DNA of 41,807 nt from an uncultured Fibrobacter sp. (GTDB taxonomy: Bacteria; Fibrobacterota; Fibrobacteria; Fibrobacterales; Fibrobacteraceae). Of this stretch, positions 1-7,781 are shown piece by piece. The stretch spans positions 1-41,807 of the forward strand of contig CAMJQW010000019.1 in assembly GCA_946408125.1 (NCBI GenBank), read 5' to 3'. Positions within the stretch are counted from its first letter, which is position 1. Every line of letters starts with the position of its first letter. Under the pieces are notes generated by a model, which worked only from the letters and a program-made list of their open reading frames with translations, was not told where the DNA came from and did no database searches. Position numbers and translations under genes: made by a program.

Positions 1-1
1 T

Positions 2-1492
2 GCCCTCGGTTTCGATGCCATCGGTCTTGATTTTGTGGAAGGCCTCAAGTCGCTGGAACTTGTCAAGTCCGGTTTCCCGAAGAACACACTCCTGCTTGCC
101 GGTGTCGTGAACGGCAAGAACATCTGGCGTGCCGATTACGCACAGAAGAACGCCTTGCTCGCCGACATCGAAAAGGCTGTCGGTACCGAAAACGTGGTGG
201 TCGGAACTTCTTGCTCGCTGTTGCATGTGCCGTACACGGTCGCTGCCGAACAGAAACTCTCGGCCGATATCCTCAAGCACTTCGCCTTCGCCGAAGAAAA
301 GCTTGTGGAACTCGCAGAACTTGCAAGCGGTGACGCTGCCGCACTCGCACAGAACAAGGCCTTGTTTGCAACTCCGCGTGTGCAGGCAAACGCCAAGGTG
401 CAGGCCGAACTTGCGGCCCTCAGCGCTGCTGATTTTGAACGCAAGCCTAGCCGCCTCGAACGTCGCGAAGTACAGAAGGCTGAATTCAAGCTGCCCGCAT
501 TCCCGACGACCACAATCGGCTCCTTCCCGCAGACTGCTGAAGTCCGCGCAAACCGCGCCGCATTCCGCAAGGGTGAAATCTCCAAGGAACAGTACGTGGA
601 ATTCAACAAGAAGAAGATTGCCGAATGCATCAAGCTGCAAGAAGAAATCGGCCTCGACGTGATTGTGCATGGTGAATTTGAACGCAACGACATGGTGGAA
701 TATTTCGGTTCCAAGATTGACGGCTTCGTGTTCACGCAGAACGCTTGGGTGCAGAGCTACGGTACCCGTTGCGTGAAGCCGCCTGTAGTCTGGGGCGACG
801 TTTACCGCAGCGCTCCGATTACTGTGGAATGGTCTGTATACGCACAGAGCTGCACCAACAAACCGGTGAAGGGCATGCTTACGGGTCCGGTGACGATTCT
901 CAACTGGTCGTTCCCGCGTGAAGACGTTTCGCTGAAGGTGCAGGCGCAGGAAATCGGCTTTGCCATCCGCGATGAAGTTCTTGACCTCGAAAAGAACGGC
1001 ATTCGCATTATCCAGATTGACGAAGCCGCTCTCCGCGAAAAGTTGCCGCTCCGTAAAAGCGACTGGCACAAGGAATACCTCGACTGGGCCATTCCCGCAT
1101 TCCGCCTAGTGCATGCGAAGGTCAAGCCTGAGACGCAAATCCACACGCACATGTGCTATAGCGAATTCAACGACATCGTGCGCGACATCGACAACATGGA
1201 CGCCGACGTGATCACTTTCGAAGCAAGCCGTTCCGACCTCAAGTTGCTTGATGCTCTGAACGAGGCCAAGTTCGAAACACAGGTGGGCCCGGGCGTGTAC
1301 GACATCCACTCCCCGCGTGTTCCCTCGGAACAGGAAATCGTCGAAGCTCTCCACAAGATTATCGCGAAGGTTCCGCAGCAGAACGTGTGGGTGAACCCGG
1401 ATTGCGGCCTCAAGACCCGCGGCGAAACCGAAACGACGGCAAGCCTCAAGAACCTCGTGGCTGCCGCGAAGAAGCTCCGCGCCGAAGCCTAA
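2..1492 (+). CDS. metE: Cobalamin-independent methionine synthase, C-terminal part (start lies before the window)
   Basis: MetE transfers the methyl group of 5-methyltetrahydropteroyl-triglutamate to homocysteine, the last step of methionine synthesis, in the cytoplasm. The frame is open from base 2, so the first GTG at 35 is not the start and the N-terminal part is missing; about 496 codons are present. The family's C-terminal catalytic barrel is clear: [10 protein letters not shown] opens it (near 508-540), the zinc ligands His and Cys sit in HMC (codons 1148-1156), and a third zinc Cys lies in NPDCGLKTR (codon 1403). [14 protein letters not shown] is another family signature. It is followed by a terminator and is transcribed separately from metY-cysK, although all three serve sulfur amino-acid synthesis. 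Identification is firm. Confidence 0.97.
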   Translation, partial: ALGFDAIGLDFVEGLKSLELVKSGFPKNTLLLAGVVNGKNIWRADYAQKNALLADIEKAVGTENVVVGTSCSLLHVPYTVAAEQKLSADILKHFAFAEEKLVELAELASGDAAALAQNKALFATPRVQANAKVQAELAALSAADFERKPSRLERREVQKAEFKLPAFPTTTIGSFPQTAEVRANRAAFRKGEISKEQYVEFNKKKIAECIKLQEEIGLDVIVHGEFERNDMVEYFGSKIDGFVFTQNAWVQSYGTRCVKPPVVWGDVYRSAPITVEWSVYAQSCTNKPVKGMLTGPVTILNWSFPREDVSLKVQAQEIGFAIRDEVLDLEKNGIRIIQIDEAALREKLPLRKSDWHKEYLDWAIPAFRLVHAKVKPETQIHTHMCYSEFNDIVRDIDNMDADVITFEASRSDLKLLDALNEAKFETQVGPGVYDIHSPRVPSEQEIVEALHKIIAKVPQQNVWVNPDCGLKTRGETETTASLKNLVAAAKKLRAEA

Positions 1493-1513
1493 AAAGTTCC
1501 ATATATACTATAA

Positions 1514-1545
1514 GTCCCGCAAGCGCCCGCCTGCGGGGCTTTTTA
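1514..1545 (+). terminator. Rho-independent terminator of metE
   Basis: CCCGCA (1516-1521) pairs with TGCGGG (1532-1537) and is followed by a T run at 1540-1544. It starts 24 bases after the metE stop. Confidence 0.85.
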
Positions 1546-1632
1546 TAGCTTTTCCCTACATACTAGTTATAGGTAAAAACTATTAGTAAGAAAAATGTAA
1601 GCGAAATTCTTTGATACTGGACTATTTCCCTA

Positions 1633-1661
1633 TTGAAATGGTGGGAAAAAGGTTCTAATTT
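1633..1661 (+). promoter_or_regulatory. Probable promoter of metY-cysK
   Basis: TTGAAA (1633-1638), a 17-base spacer and TAATTT (1656-1661) fit a sigma-70-type promoter. Transcription would begin near 1668, giving a leader of about 50 bases. The rest of the 1493-1716 gap is AT-rich and holds only the metE terminator and this leader. Confidence 0.5.
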
Positions 1662-1670
1662 ACAGTTCGT

Positions 1671-1689
1671 CGGGTGCGAAAGCAACCCC
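1671..1689 (+). other. Short GAAA-loop hairpin at the 5' end of the metY leader
   Basis: CGGGTGCGAAAGCAACCCC can fold as GGGT-GC around a GAAA tetraloop with GC-AACCC. It begins a few bases after the predicted transcription start and is too short for the known SAM-I riboswitch. A 13-base stretch of it recurs at 32529-32541. Function unknown. Confidence 0.35.
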
Positions 1690-1716
1690 AAACCATTTTA
1701 AAAAAGGACTTCAATA

Positions 1717-3003
1717 ATGACTACACAGAACAAACTTCACTTCGAGACTCTTCAGCTCCACGTTGGCCAGGAACAGGCGGACCCCGCAACCGATTCCCGC
1801 GCGGTTCCTATTTACCAGACCACCTCTTACGTGTTCCACAACGCTCAGCATGCTTCTGACCGTTTCCACCTGAAGGATGCCGGCAACATTTATGGCCGTC
1901 TCACTAACACCACTCAGGATGTCTTTGAAAAGCGCATTGCCGCCCTCGAAGGCGGTATCGCTGGCCTCGCCGTCGCATCCGGTGCAGCAGCCCTTACCTA
2001 CGCCATTACGGCTCTCGCCCGCCAGGGTGACCACGTGGTTGCCCAGCGCACCATCTACGGCGGTACCTACAACCTCTTGGAACATACGCTCCGCCCGTTC
2101 GGCATCGAGACGACCTTCGTGAACACCCGCGACCTGAAGGAAGTCGAGAGCTCCATCAAGGAAAATACGAAGCTCGTGCTCATCGAGACGCTCGGCAACC
2201 CGCATTCCGATATCCCGGATATCGAGGCGATTTCTGAAATCGCGCACAAGCACAAGATTCCGGTGCTCATCGACAATACTTTCGGTACTCCGTACCTGAT
2301 CCGCCCGCTGGAACACGGCGCCGACATCGTGATCCATTCCGCCACGAAGTTCATCGGCGGTCACGGCACGACGCTCGGCGGCATCATCGTGGATGGTGGC
2401 AAGTTCGACTGGGCTGCAAGTGGCAAGTTCCCGCAGTTCACCGAGACGAACCCGAGCTACGGTGTGCCCTTCACGGCCGCTGCAGGCGCCGCTGCCTACA
2501 TCGTCTACATCCGTGCCATCCTCCTCCGTGACGAAGGTGCCGCGATTTCCCCGTTCAACGCCTTCCTCCTGCTCCAGGGCACGGAAACGCTTTCTCTCCG
2601 CCTCGACCGCCACGTGGAAAATACCAAGAAGGTTCTTGAATTCCTCTCGAAGCACCCGAAGGTCGCGAAGGTCAACCACCCGAGCTTCAAGGACCATCCG
2701 GACCACAAGCTCTACGAACGCTACTTCCCGAACGGCGGCGGTTCCATCTTCACGTTCGACGTGAAGGGCGGCCAGGAAGAAGCCTTCAAGTTCATTGACA
2801 GCCTCAAGATTTTCAGCCTGCTCGCTAACGTCGCCGACGTGAAGAGCCTGGTGGTGCACCCCTACACGACGACCCACTCCGAACTCACTCCGGAAGAACT
2901 CGCCGCAGCAGGCATCAGCCCCGCCACGATCCGCCTCTCCATCGGTACGGAACACTACGAGGACATCATCAACGACCTCGACCAGGCACTGAACAACATT
3001 TAA
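1717..3003 (+). CDS. metY: O-acetylhomoserine aminocarboxypropyltransferase (sulfhydrylase)
   Basis: This PLP enzyme of the Cys/Met metabolism family joins sulfide to O-acetylhomoserine to give homocysteine, bypassing cystathionine. The 428 residues match the usual MetY length. The PLP lysine is K211 in [13 protein letters not shown]186 in LIDNTFGTP contacts the pyridine nitrogen, and QTTSYVF and AVASGAAA near residues 34-92 are family signatures. The ATG at 1717 follows AAGGA with 7-8 bases between. cysK starts 23 bases after its stop and has the same AAGGACTTCAA ribosome-site context, so the two form an operon. The acyl group (acetyl or succinyl) is inferred from family resemblance, not proved by the sequence. 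Confidence 0.95.
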   Translation: MTTQNKLHFETLQLHVGQEQADPATDSRAVPIYQTTSYVFHNAQHASDRFHLKDAGNIYGRLTNTTQDVFEKRIAALEGGIAGLAVASGAAALTYAITALARQGDHVVAQRTIYGGTYNLLEHTLRPFGIETTFVNTRDLKEVESSIKENTKLVLIETLGNPHSDIPDIEAISEIAHKHKIPVLIDNTFGTPYLIRPLEHGADIVIHSATKFIGGHGTTLGGIIVDGGKFDWAASGKFPQFTETNPSYGVPFTAAAGAAAYIVYIRAILLRDEGAAISPFNAFLLLQGTETLSLRLDRHVENTKKVLEFLSKHPKVAKVNHPSFKDHPDHKLYERYFPNGGGSIFTFDVKGGQEEAFKFIDSLKIFSLLANVADVKSLVVHPYTTTHSELTPEELAAAGISPATIRLSIGTEHYEDIINDLDQALNNI

Positions 3004-3026
3004 CATTTAAAATAAGGACTTCAACC

Positions 3027-3959
3027 ATGTCTAAAATCTATACCTCTGCCGACCAGCTTGTCGGTCATACCCCCCTCCTCGAACTCACCCATGTGGAAGC
3101 TTCCAACAATCTCGAAGCCAAGATTCTCGCGAAGCTCGAGTACTTCAACCCCGCAGGTTCCGTGAAGGACCGTATCGCGAAGGCGATGCTCGACGACGCC
3201 GAGAAGAGCGGCAAGCTCAAGGCCGGCTCCGTCATCATCGAGCCGACTTCGGGTAATACCGGTATTGGCCTTGCTTCTGTTGCCGCCGCCCGCGGTTACC
3301 GCATCATCATCGTGATGCCCGAAACCATGAGCGTGGAACGTCGCCAGCTGATGAAGGCCTACGGTGCCGAACTCGTGCTGACCGAAGGCGCAAAGGGCAT
3401 GAAGGGCGCTATCGCCCGCGCCGACGAACTGGCCAAGGAAATCCCGAACAGCTTCATCCCGGGCCAGTTCGTGAACCCCGCCAACCCGGCCGCACACAGG
3501 GCCACCACCGGTCCTGAAATCTGGGAAGATACCGACGGCAAGGTCGACATCTTCGTGGCGGGTGTTGGCACGGGTGGAACCGTGACCGGCGTGGGCGAAT
3601 TCCTCAAGAGCAAGAACCCGAACGTGAAGGTCGTGGCCGTGGAACCGGCTAGCTCTCCGGTGCTCAGCAAGGGTGTCGCGGGCTCGCACAAGATTCAGGG
3701 CATCGGTGCGGGATTCGTTCCCGATACACTGAACACCAAGGTCTACGACGAAATCATCGCCGTCGAGAACGAGGACGCGTTCGAGGCCGGCCGTGAAATC
3801 GGAAAGAAGGAAGGCGTGCTCGTGGGTATCTCTTCGGGAGCCGCTCTCTGGGCCGCGAAGGAACTCGCGAAGCGTCCCGAAAACAAGGGCAAGACGATTG
3901 TCGCTCTCCTTCCGGATACCGGCGACCGCTACCTCTCTACGGCCCTGTTCGCAGAATAA
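3027..3959 (+). CDS. cysK: Cysteine synthase A (O-acetylserine sulfhydrylase)
   Basis: CysK makes cysteine from O-acetylserine and sulfide, using PLP. The 310 residues are a normal length. PLP binds at K47 in [11 protein letters not shown]; the substrate loop PTSGNTGIG is at residues 73-81; the glycine-rich phosphate site [10 protein letters not shown] and the C-terminal [10 protein letters not shown] are intact. The ATG at 3027 has AAGGA upstream. It is the second gene of the metY operon and is followed by a terminator. A cystathionine beta-synthase role is unlikely, because there is no regulatory CBS domain and no metB or metC nearby. This pairing suggests that sulfide feeds both cysteine and homocysteine from one transcript. 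Confidence 0.96.
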   Translation: MSKIYTSADQLVGHTPLLELTHVEASNNLEAKILAKLEYFNPAGSVKDRIAKAMLDDAEKSGKLKAGSVIIEPTSGNTGIGLASVAAARGYRIIIVMPETMSVERRQLMKAYGAELVLTEGAKGMKGAIARADELAKEIPNSFIPGQFVNPANPAAHRATTGPEIWEDTDGKVDIFVAGVGTGGTVTGVGEFLKSKNPNVKVVAVEPASSPVLSKGVAGSHKIQGIGAGFVPDTLNTKVYDEIIAVENEDAFEAGREIGKKEGVLVGISSGAALWAAKELAKRPENKGKTIVALLPDTGDRYLSTALFAE

Positions 3960-3990
3960 GCGGTTTGTGGAAAAGCTTGTGCTCCAAAAA

Positions 3991-4022
3991 GACTCCCCTG
4001 GCTCCGGCTGGGGGCCTTTTTT
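3991..4022 (+). terminator. Terminator of metY-cysK
   Basis: CCCCTGGC, loop TCCG, then GCTGGGGG (3995-4014, with two G-T pairs) is followed by CC and six T. It begins about 30 bases after the cysK stop. Confidence 0.8.
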
Positions 4023-4105
4023 CGCTTTAAAATGGCAGATGTTATGTAATTTTTTAGGATATAATTGAAAAGATTATGTTTTTCTTCTAAATTCATAATA
4101 AATTA

Positions 4106-4111
4106 TATAAT
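4106..4111 (+). promoter_or_regulatory. Possible -10 box for the HD-GYP/symporter pair
   Basis: A perfect TATAAT lies 35 bases before the ATG at 4147, in an AT-rich stretch; a second TATAAT is at 4060-4065. Neither has a good -35 box, so which one is used is unclear. The ribosome site is AGAGG at 4136-4140. Confidence 0.35.
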
Positions 4112-4146
4112 GAATCGGATGAAAGGTCGATTTCTAGAGGTTCTGT

Positions 4147-6336
4147 ATGAAAAGAACGCTAATGACTAGACGCGAGAAAATACTGTATGCCGTAGGGTTG
4201 ATTTTCGCGGCATTCCTTATAAACATAATTCCCTCCAAGATTGTTCTTGCTTGTCATGTTCCCGTTTTTTTCGATTGCCTCGGCACGATCCTCGCGGCCA
4301 TGCTCGGCGGTACCTTCCCGGCGGTTATCGCTGGTTTCTGCTCGAATGCGTTCAACGGCATTTCTGACCTGACGACTCTCTACTACGGCATCATCAGCAT
4401 ACTTATCGGCGTGACGGCGACCCTTTTCCAGCAGAAGGGTTTTTTCCGTACCATTCCGAAGATTGCCATTACCATCCTGGTGTTCGCGTTGCTGGGTGGC
4501 GTCCTCGGTTCCGTGCTCACGTACTTCCTGTATGGTTACGACTTTGGCGAGGGGATCTCGGCTCCGTTCTCGATAGCCATTTACGAGACCTTCGGTTTTT
4601 CCAAGTTTTTATCGCAGCTTTCGGCGGACTTTGTCATTGATATCATCGACAAGACTCTTGTCGTCATCATAGCGGTGCTTGCTTACCGGAAAATCCCCAT
4701 ACGCCTCAAGCATCACATCAATTTCGTGTTCCTCTATGACCCGAACCAGTCCGAAACCTTGAAGCACCACGGCAGAAAGCTTGTCAAGCTTTCCCTGCTT
4801 CGCAAGGTGGTGATTATGGTCGTGATAGCGGAGATCCTGCTGGGGGCGCTTGCGAGCGTTACCGGGTTCCTGCTATACCGCCAGGTATCCATAGGCAAGT
4901 TCATGGATATCGCCAACGGCGTGACCAAGGCTGGCTCGGTGGTGATTGACGGCAACAGGATAGACGAGTATATCGCGGAAGGCAAGAGTTCCAGGGATTA
5001 CCTGGAGGTGGAACACAAACTACGCAGTATCAAGGAAAGCTTCCCGCAGACGACGTACTTGTACGTTTACAAGATTCTGGACGATGGATGCCATGTGGTG
5101 TTTGACCTCGAGAGCGAAGAGGGCGAGGCTCCGAGCCAGCCCGGCGAAATTATCCCGTTCGACCCGTCGTTTATGCCGGTATTGCCGACACTGAAGGCAG
5201 GTGGCGAAATCGATCCGATCATCAGTGACGACCAGTACGGATGGCTATTGACTGTGTACAAGCCCCTGAAGAATACGTCGGGCAAGACTGTCGCCTACAT
5301 TGCCGCAGATATCTCGATGGGTGAAATCGTCTATGACCAGGCGAAGTTCTTCATCAAGCTCCTTTCGATGTTCTTCGGGCTCTCCATTATCATCATGAGC
5401 ATCGTGCTCGAACTCGTGAACAGGAACATCGTTCATCCCGTGAACAACATGGCCGCGGCGACCATCCACTTCGCGTACAGCTTGGAACAGGGTCGCGTCG
5501 ACTGCCTGCATGAACTCTGGGGTCTCGATGTGAAGACGATGGACGAAATCGAGTACTTGTACAAGGCGCTAACCAAGACATGCGAAGACTCGGTTGATTT
5601 CATTATCAAATTGGAACAGGCAGTCAAGCGAATCGGAAACTTGCAAGACGAAATCATCGTGAACTTTGCCGAGATGGTGGAAGCGAGGGATATCAGTACC
5701 GGCGACCATATCAAGAAGACTGCGTTCTACGTGGAAGCGATTGCGAAGGAGCTGCAGAGGGAAGGCAAGTTCAAGGAAATACTGACGGATGCCTATATCG
5801 AGAAGCTCAAGCGTTCCGCTCCTCTCCACGACATCGGAAAGGTGGCCGTGTCCGACTTGATTCTGAACAAGCCGGGCAAGCTCACGAACGAGGAGTTCGA
5901 TGTCATGAAGAGCCATACCACCGAGGGCATGAAGATTTTGACGAAGATCGAGACGAACGCGAGCGAGCATGGTACGATGGACGACAACTACCTGAAGGAA
6001 TCCATCGAGATGGCGCACTTCCACCACGAGAAGTGGAACGGCACGGGCTATCCTACCGGTATCAGGGGCGAGGCGATTCCGCTGTCGGCCAGAATCATGG
6101 CGGTGGCCGACGTATTCGATGCGCTGGTGGCTGAACGCGTGTACAAGAAGCCCTTCTCCTACGAGAAGGCGATGGCCATCATTACCGAGGGCGCGGGACA
6201 GCATTTTGATCCCACCATCGTGGAAGCGTTCTGCCACATTTCGGAAGAGCTGTACAAGCACCGCACTGTACTCAACCACCCCGAAGGCGAACACCCCCGG
6301 GATGCACAACCCGCGAGCGAAGCGCCCAAGGCGTAA
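4147..6336 (+). CDS. Membrane HD-GYP c-di-GMP phosphodiesterase with transporter-like N-terminus
   Basis: The C-terminus (about 500-706) is an HD-GYP domain, which hydrolyses c-di-GMP in the cytoplasm. H521, the HD pair H561-D562 in LHDIGK, H590, H626-H627, the GYP motif 634-636 and D655 are all present, so it should be active. The N-terminus (13-180) has about five hydrophobic segments; the stretch GTILAAMLGGTFPAVIAG resembles substrate-binding S components of ECF vitamin transporters. A further helix (221-244), a likely extracytoplasmic sensor (247-395), another helix (403-424) and a HAMP-like linker follow. The 729-residue layout suggests a receptor that turns binding or uptake of a small molecule into a c-di-GMP change. 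The ECF resemblance is my reading of pattern, not a search result. The symporter gene follows by 24 bases. Confidence 0.88.
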   Translation: MKRTLMTRREKILYAVGLIFAAFLINIIPSKIVLACHVPVFFDCLGTILAAMLGGTFPAVIAGFCSNAFNGISDLTTLYYGIISILIGVTATLFQQKGFFRTIPKIAITILVFALLGGVLGSVLTYFLYGYDFGEGISAPFSIAIYETFGFSKFLSQLSADFVIDIIDKTLVVIIAVLAYRKIPIRLKHHINFVFLYDPNQSETLKHHGRKLVKLSLLRKVVIMVVIAEILLGALASVTGFLLYRQVSIGKFMDIANGVTKAGSVVIDGNRIDEYIAEGKSSRDYLEVEHKLRSIKESFPQTTYLYVYKILDDGCHVVFDLESEEGEAPSQPGEIIPFDPSFMPVLPTLKAGGEIDPIISDDQYGWLLTVYKPLKNTSGKTVAYIAADISMGEIVYDQAKFFIKLLSMFFGLSIIIMSIVLELVNRNIVHPVNNMAAATIHFAYSLEQGRVDCLHELWGLDVKTMDEIEYLYKALTKTCEDSVDFIIKLEQAVKRIGNLQDEIIVNFAEMVEARDISTGDHIKKTAFYVEAIAKELQREGKFKEILTDAYIEKLKRSAPLHDIGKVAVSDLILNKPGKLTNEEFDVMKSHTTEGMKILTKIETNASEHGTMDDNYLKESIEMAHFHHEKWNGTGYPTGIRGEAIPLSARIMAVADVFDALVAERVYKKPFSYEKAMAIITEGAGQHFDPTIVEAFCHISEELYKHRTVLNHPEGEHPRDAQPASEAPKA

Positions 6337-6360
6337 TAACCCCGCTGTAACGAGGTATAT

Positions 6361-7776
6361 ATGGTAATGAACGTTCTGGACACGCTCGACAGCGTGCTCT
6401 ATTACCCGATTCTGATGGTCCTGCTAGGTGTTGCCGGGCTCTATTTCAGCTTTCGCACTAGGTTCGTGCAGATTCGCCTGCTGAAGGAGGCGTGTAAGGC
6501 CGTTATGGAAAAGCCGCACGAGCATGGCGGTGTATCGTCGATGCAGGCGCTATTCGTATCTACCGCGTCGCGCGTGGGTACGGGCAATATCGTGGGCGTG
6601 TCTACCGCCATTTGCTTGGGCGGTGCGGGCGCCGCTTTCTGGATGTGGGTTTTTGCCGTGCTGGGTGCATCTTCGGCATTTATCGAGAGTACGCTCGCGC
6701 AGGTGTACAAGCGCAAGGACCGCGAAACCAAGGCGTGTTACGGTGGCCCTGCGTATTACATCGAGCTTGCTCTCCACAGCAAAAAGCTGGCGGCGGCATT
6801 TGCGGTTTTCCTGATTCTCACCTATGCGTTCGGTTTCAACTTACTTTGTTCGTACAACCTGCAGTCCACGTTCGAGACGTATTCGTTCTACAATCCCTCG
6901 GTAACGCCGTGGGTGGTGGGCACGATTCTCGCGGTACTTGTGGGCTGGTGCCTCTTTGGCGGTGGCCAGCGCGTGGTGAAGACTACGAGCGTACTGGTGC
7001 CCATCATGGGCATCTCGTACGTGGGGCTTGCGCTGTGCGTGCTGATTTACCACTTTGACGCCATCCCCTCGGTGATTGCCGCTATATTGGAAGACGCCTT
7101 TGACTTCGAGGCCATTGGCGGGGGAGTCGCTGGTTCGTGCCTGGTTTACGGTATCAAGCGCGGGCTCTATTCTAACGAAGCCGGCGTGGGTTCCGCACCG
7201 AACGCCGCTGCCGCGGCGCACGTTTCGCACCCCGTGAAGCAGGGCCTCGTGCAGATGCTCTCGGTGTATATCGATACGGTGATTCTCTGTACGGCCACGG
7301 CGCTCATGTGCCTTGCCTCGGGTGTCCCGGGCAATGCGGACAATGCCGGAGCCAAGTACGTGCAGGATGCGGTATCCACGACGTTCGGTGTCGCTGGTCC
7401 CGTATTCATCACGGTCGCGATGGCGCTATTCGCGTTCACGACGCTGCTCGGGAACCTCTACTATGTGCGCAACGCCCTCGCCTTCTTGAACGGCAAGAAA
7501 AAGCCGGGCGAAAAATTCATGAAGGTATTCCATGTGATTTGTGCGCTGGTGGTGCTCGTGGGTGCGATAATCCCGATGGCCGCCTGCTGGGATTTGGCCG
7601 ACATCACCATGGCCGGGATGACGCTTATAAACCTGCCCGCGTGCGTTATTCTGGGCAAGGTCGCCATCAACGCGCTTAAGGATTACGAATGTCAGCGCAA
7701 GGTTCGCGCGAACCCGCAGTTCTCCGCTAAGAACGTGGGACTCGAGAACGAGAATCTAGATTACTGGAAGGCCTAG
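6361..7776 (+). CDS. Sodium:alanine (amino acid) symporter, AGCS family
   Basis: This is an inner-membrane sodium-coupled amino acid carrier of the alanine/glycine:cation symporter family. It has 471 residues, a typical length, and about ten or eleven hydrophobic helices. Family signatures include SRVGTGNIVGVSTAI near residue 70, the GGPAYYIE motif near 128-135, and SNEAGVGSAPNAAAA near 275-290. The ATG at 6361 sits 5 bases after GAGG; a second ATG at 6367 is possible but farther from the site. The HD-GYP gene ends 24 bases upstream with no terminator between, so they are probably co-transcribed, perhaps linking amino acid uptake to c-di-GMP signalling. The substrate (alanine, glycine or glutamine) cannot be told from sequence alone. 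Its 3' end lies five bases from the converging next gene. Confidence 0.93.
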   Translation: MVMNVLDTLDSVLYYPILMVLLGVAGLYFSFRTRFVQIRLLKEACKAVMEKPHEHGGVSSMQALFVSTASRVGTGNIVGVSTAICLGGAGAAFWMWVFAVLGASSAFIESTLAQVYKRKDRETKACYGGPAYYIELALHSKKLAAAFAVFLILTYAFGFNLLCSYNLQSTFETYSFYNPSVTPWVVGTILAVLVGWCLFGGGQRVVKTTSVLVPIMGISYVGLALCVLIYHFDAIPSVIAAILEDAFDFEAIGGGVAGSCLVYGIKRGLYSNEAGVGSAPNAAAAAHVSHPVKQGLVQMLSVYIDTVILCTATALMCLASGVPGNADNAGAKYVQDAVSTTFGVAGPVFITVAMALFAFTTLLGNLYYVRNALAFLNGKKKPGEKFMKVFHVICALVVLVGAIIPMAACWDLADITMAGMTLINLPACVILGKVAINALKDYECQRKVRANPQFSAKNVGLENENLDYWKA

Positions 7777-7781
7777 GGCGT

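Noticed and set aside
1560..1716. SAM riboswitch before metY
   Set aside because: The predicted leader is only about 50 bases, with one small hairpin. I cannot find the multi-helix core of SAM-I or the conserved SAM-II pattern.
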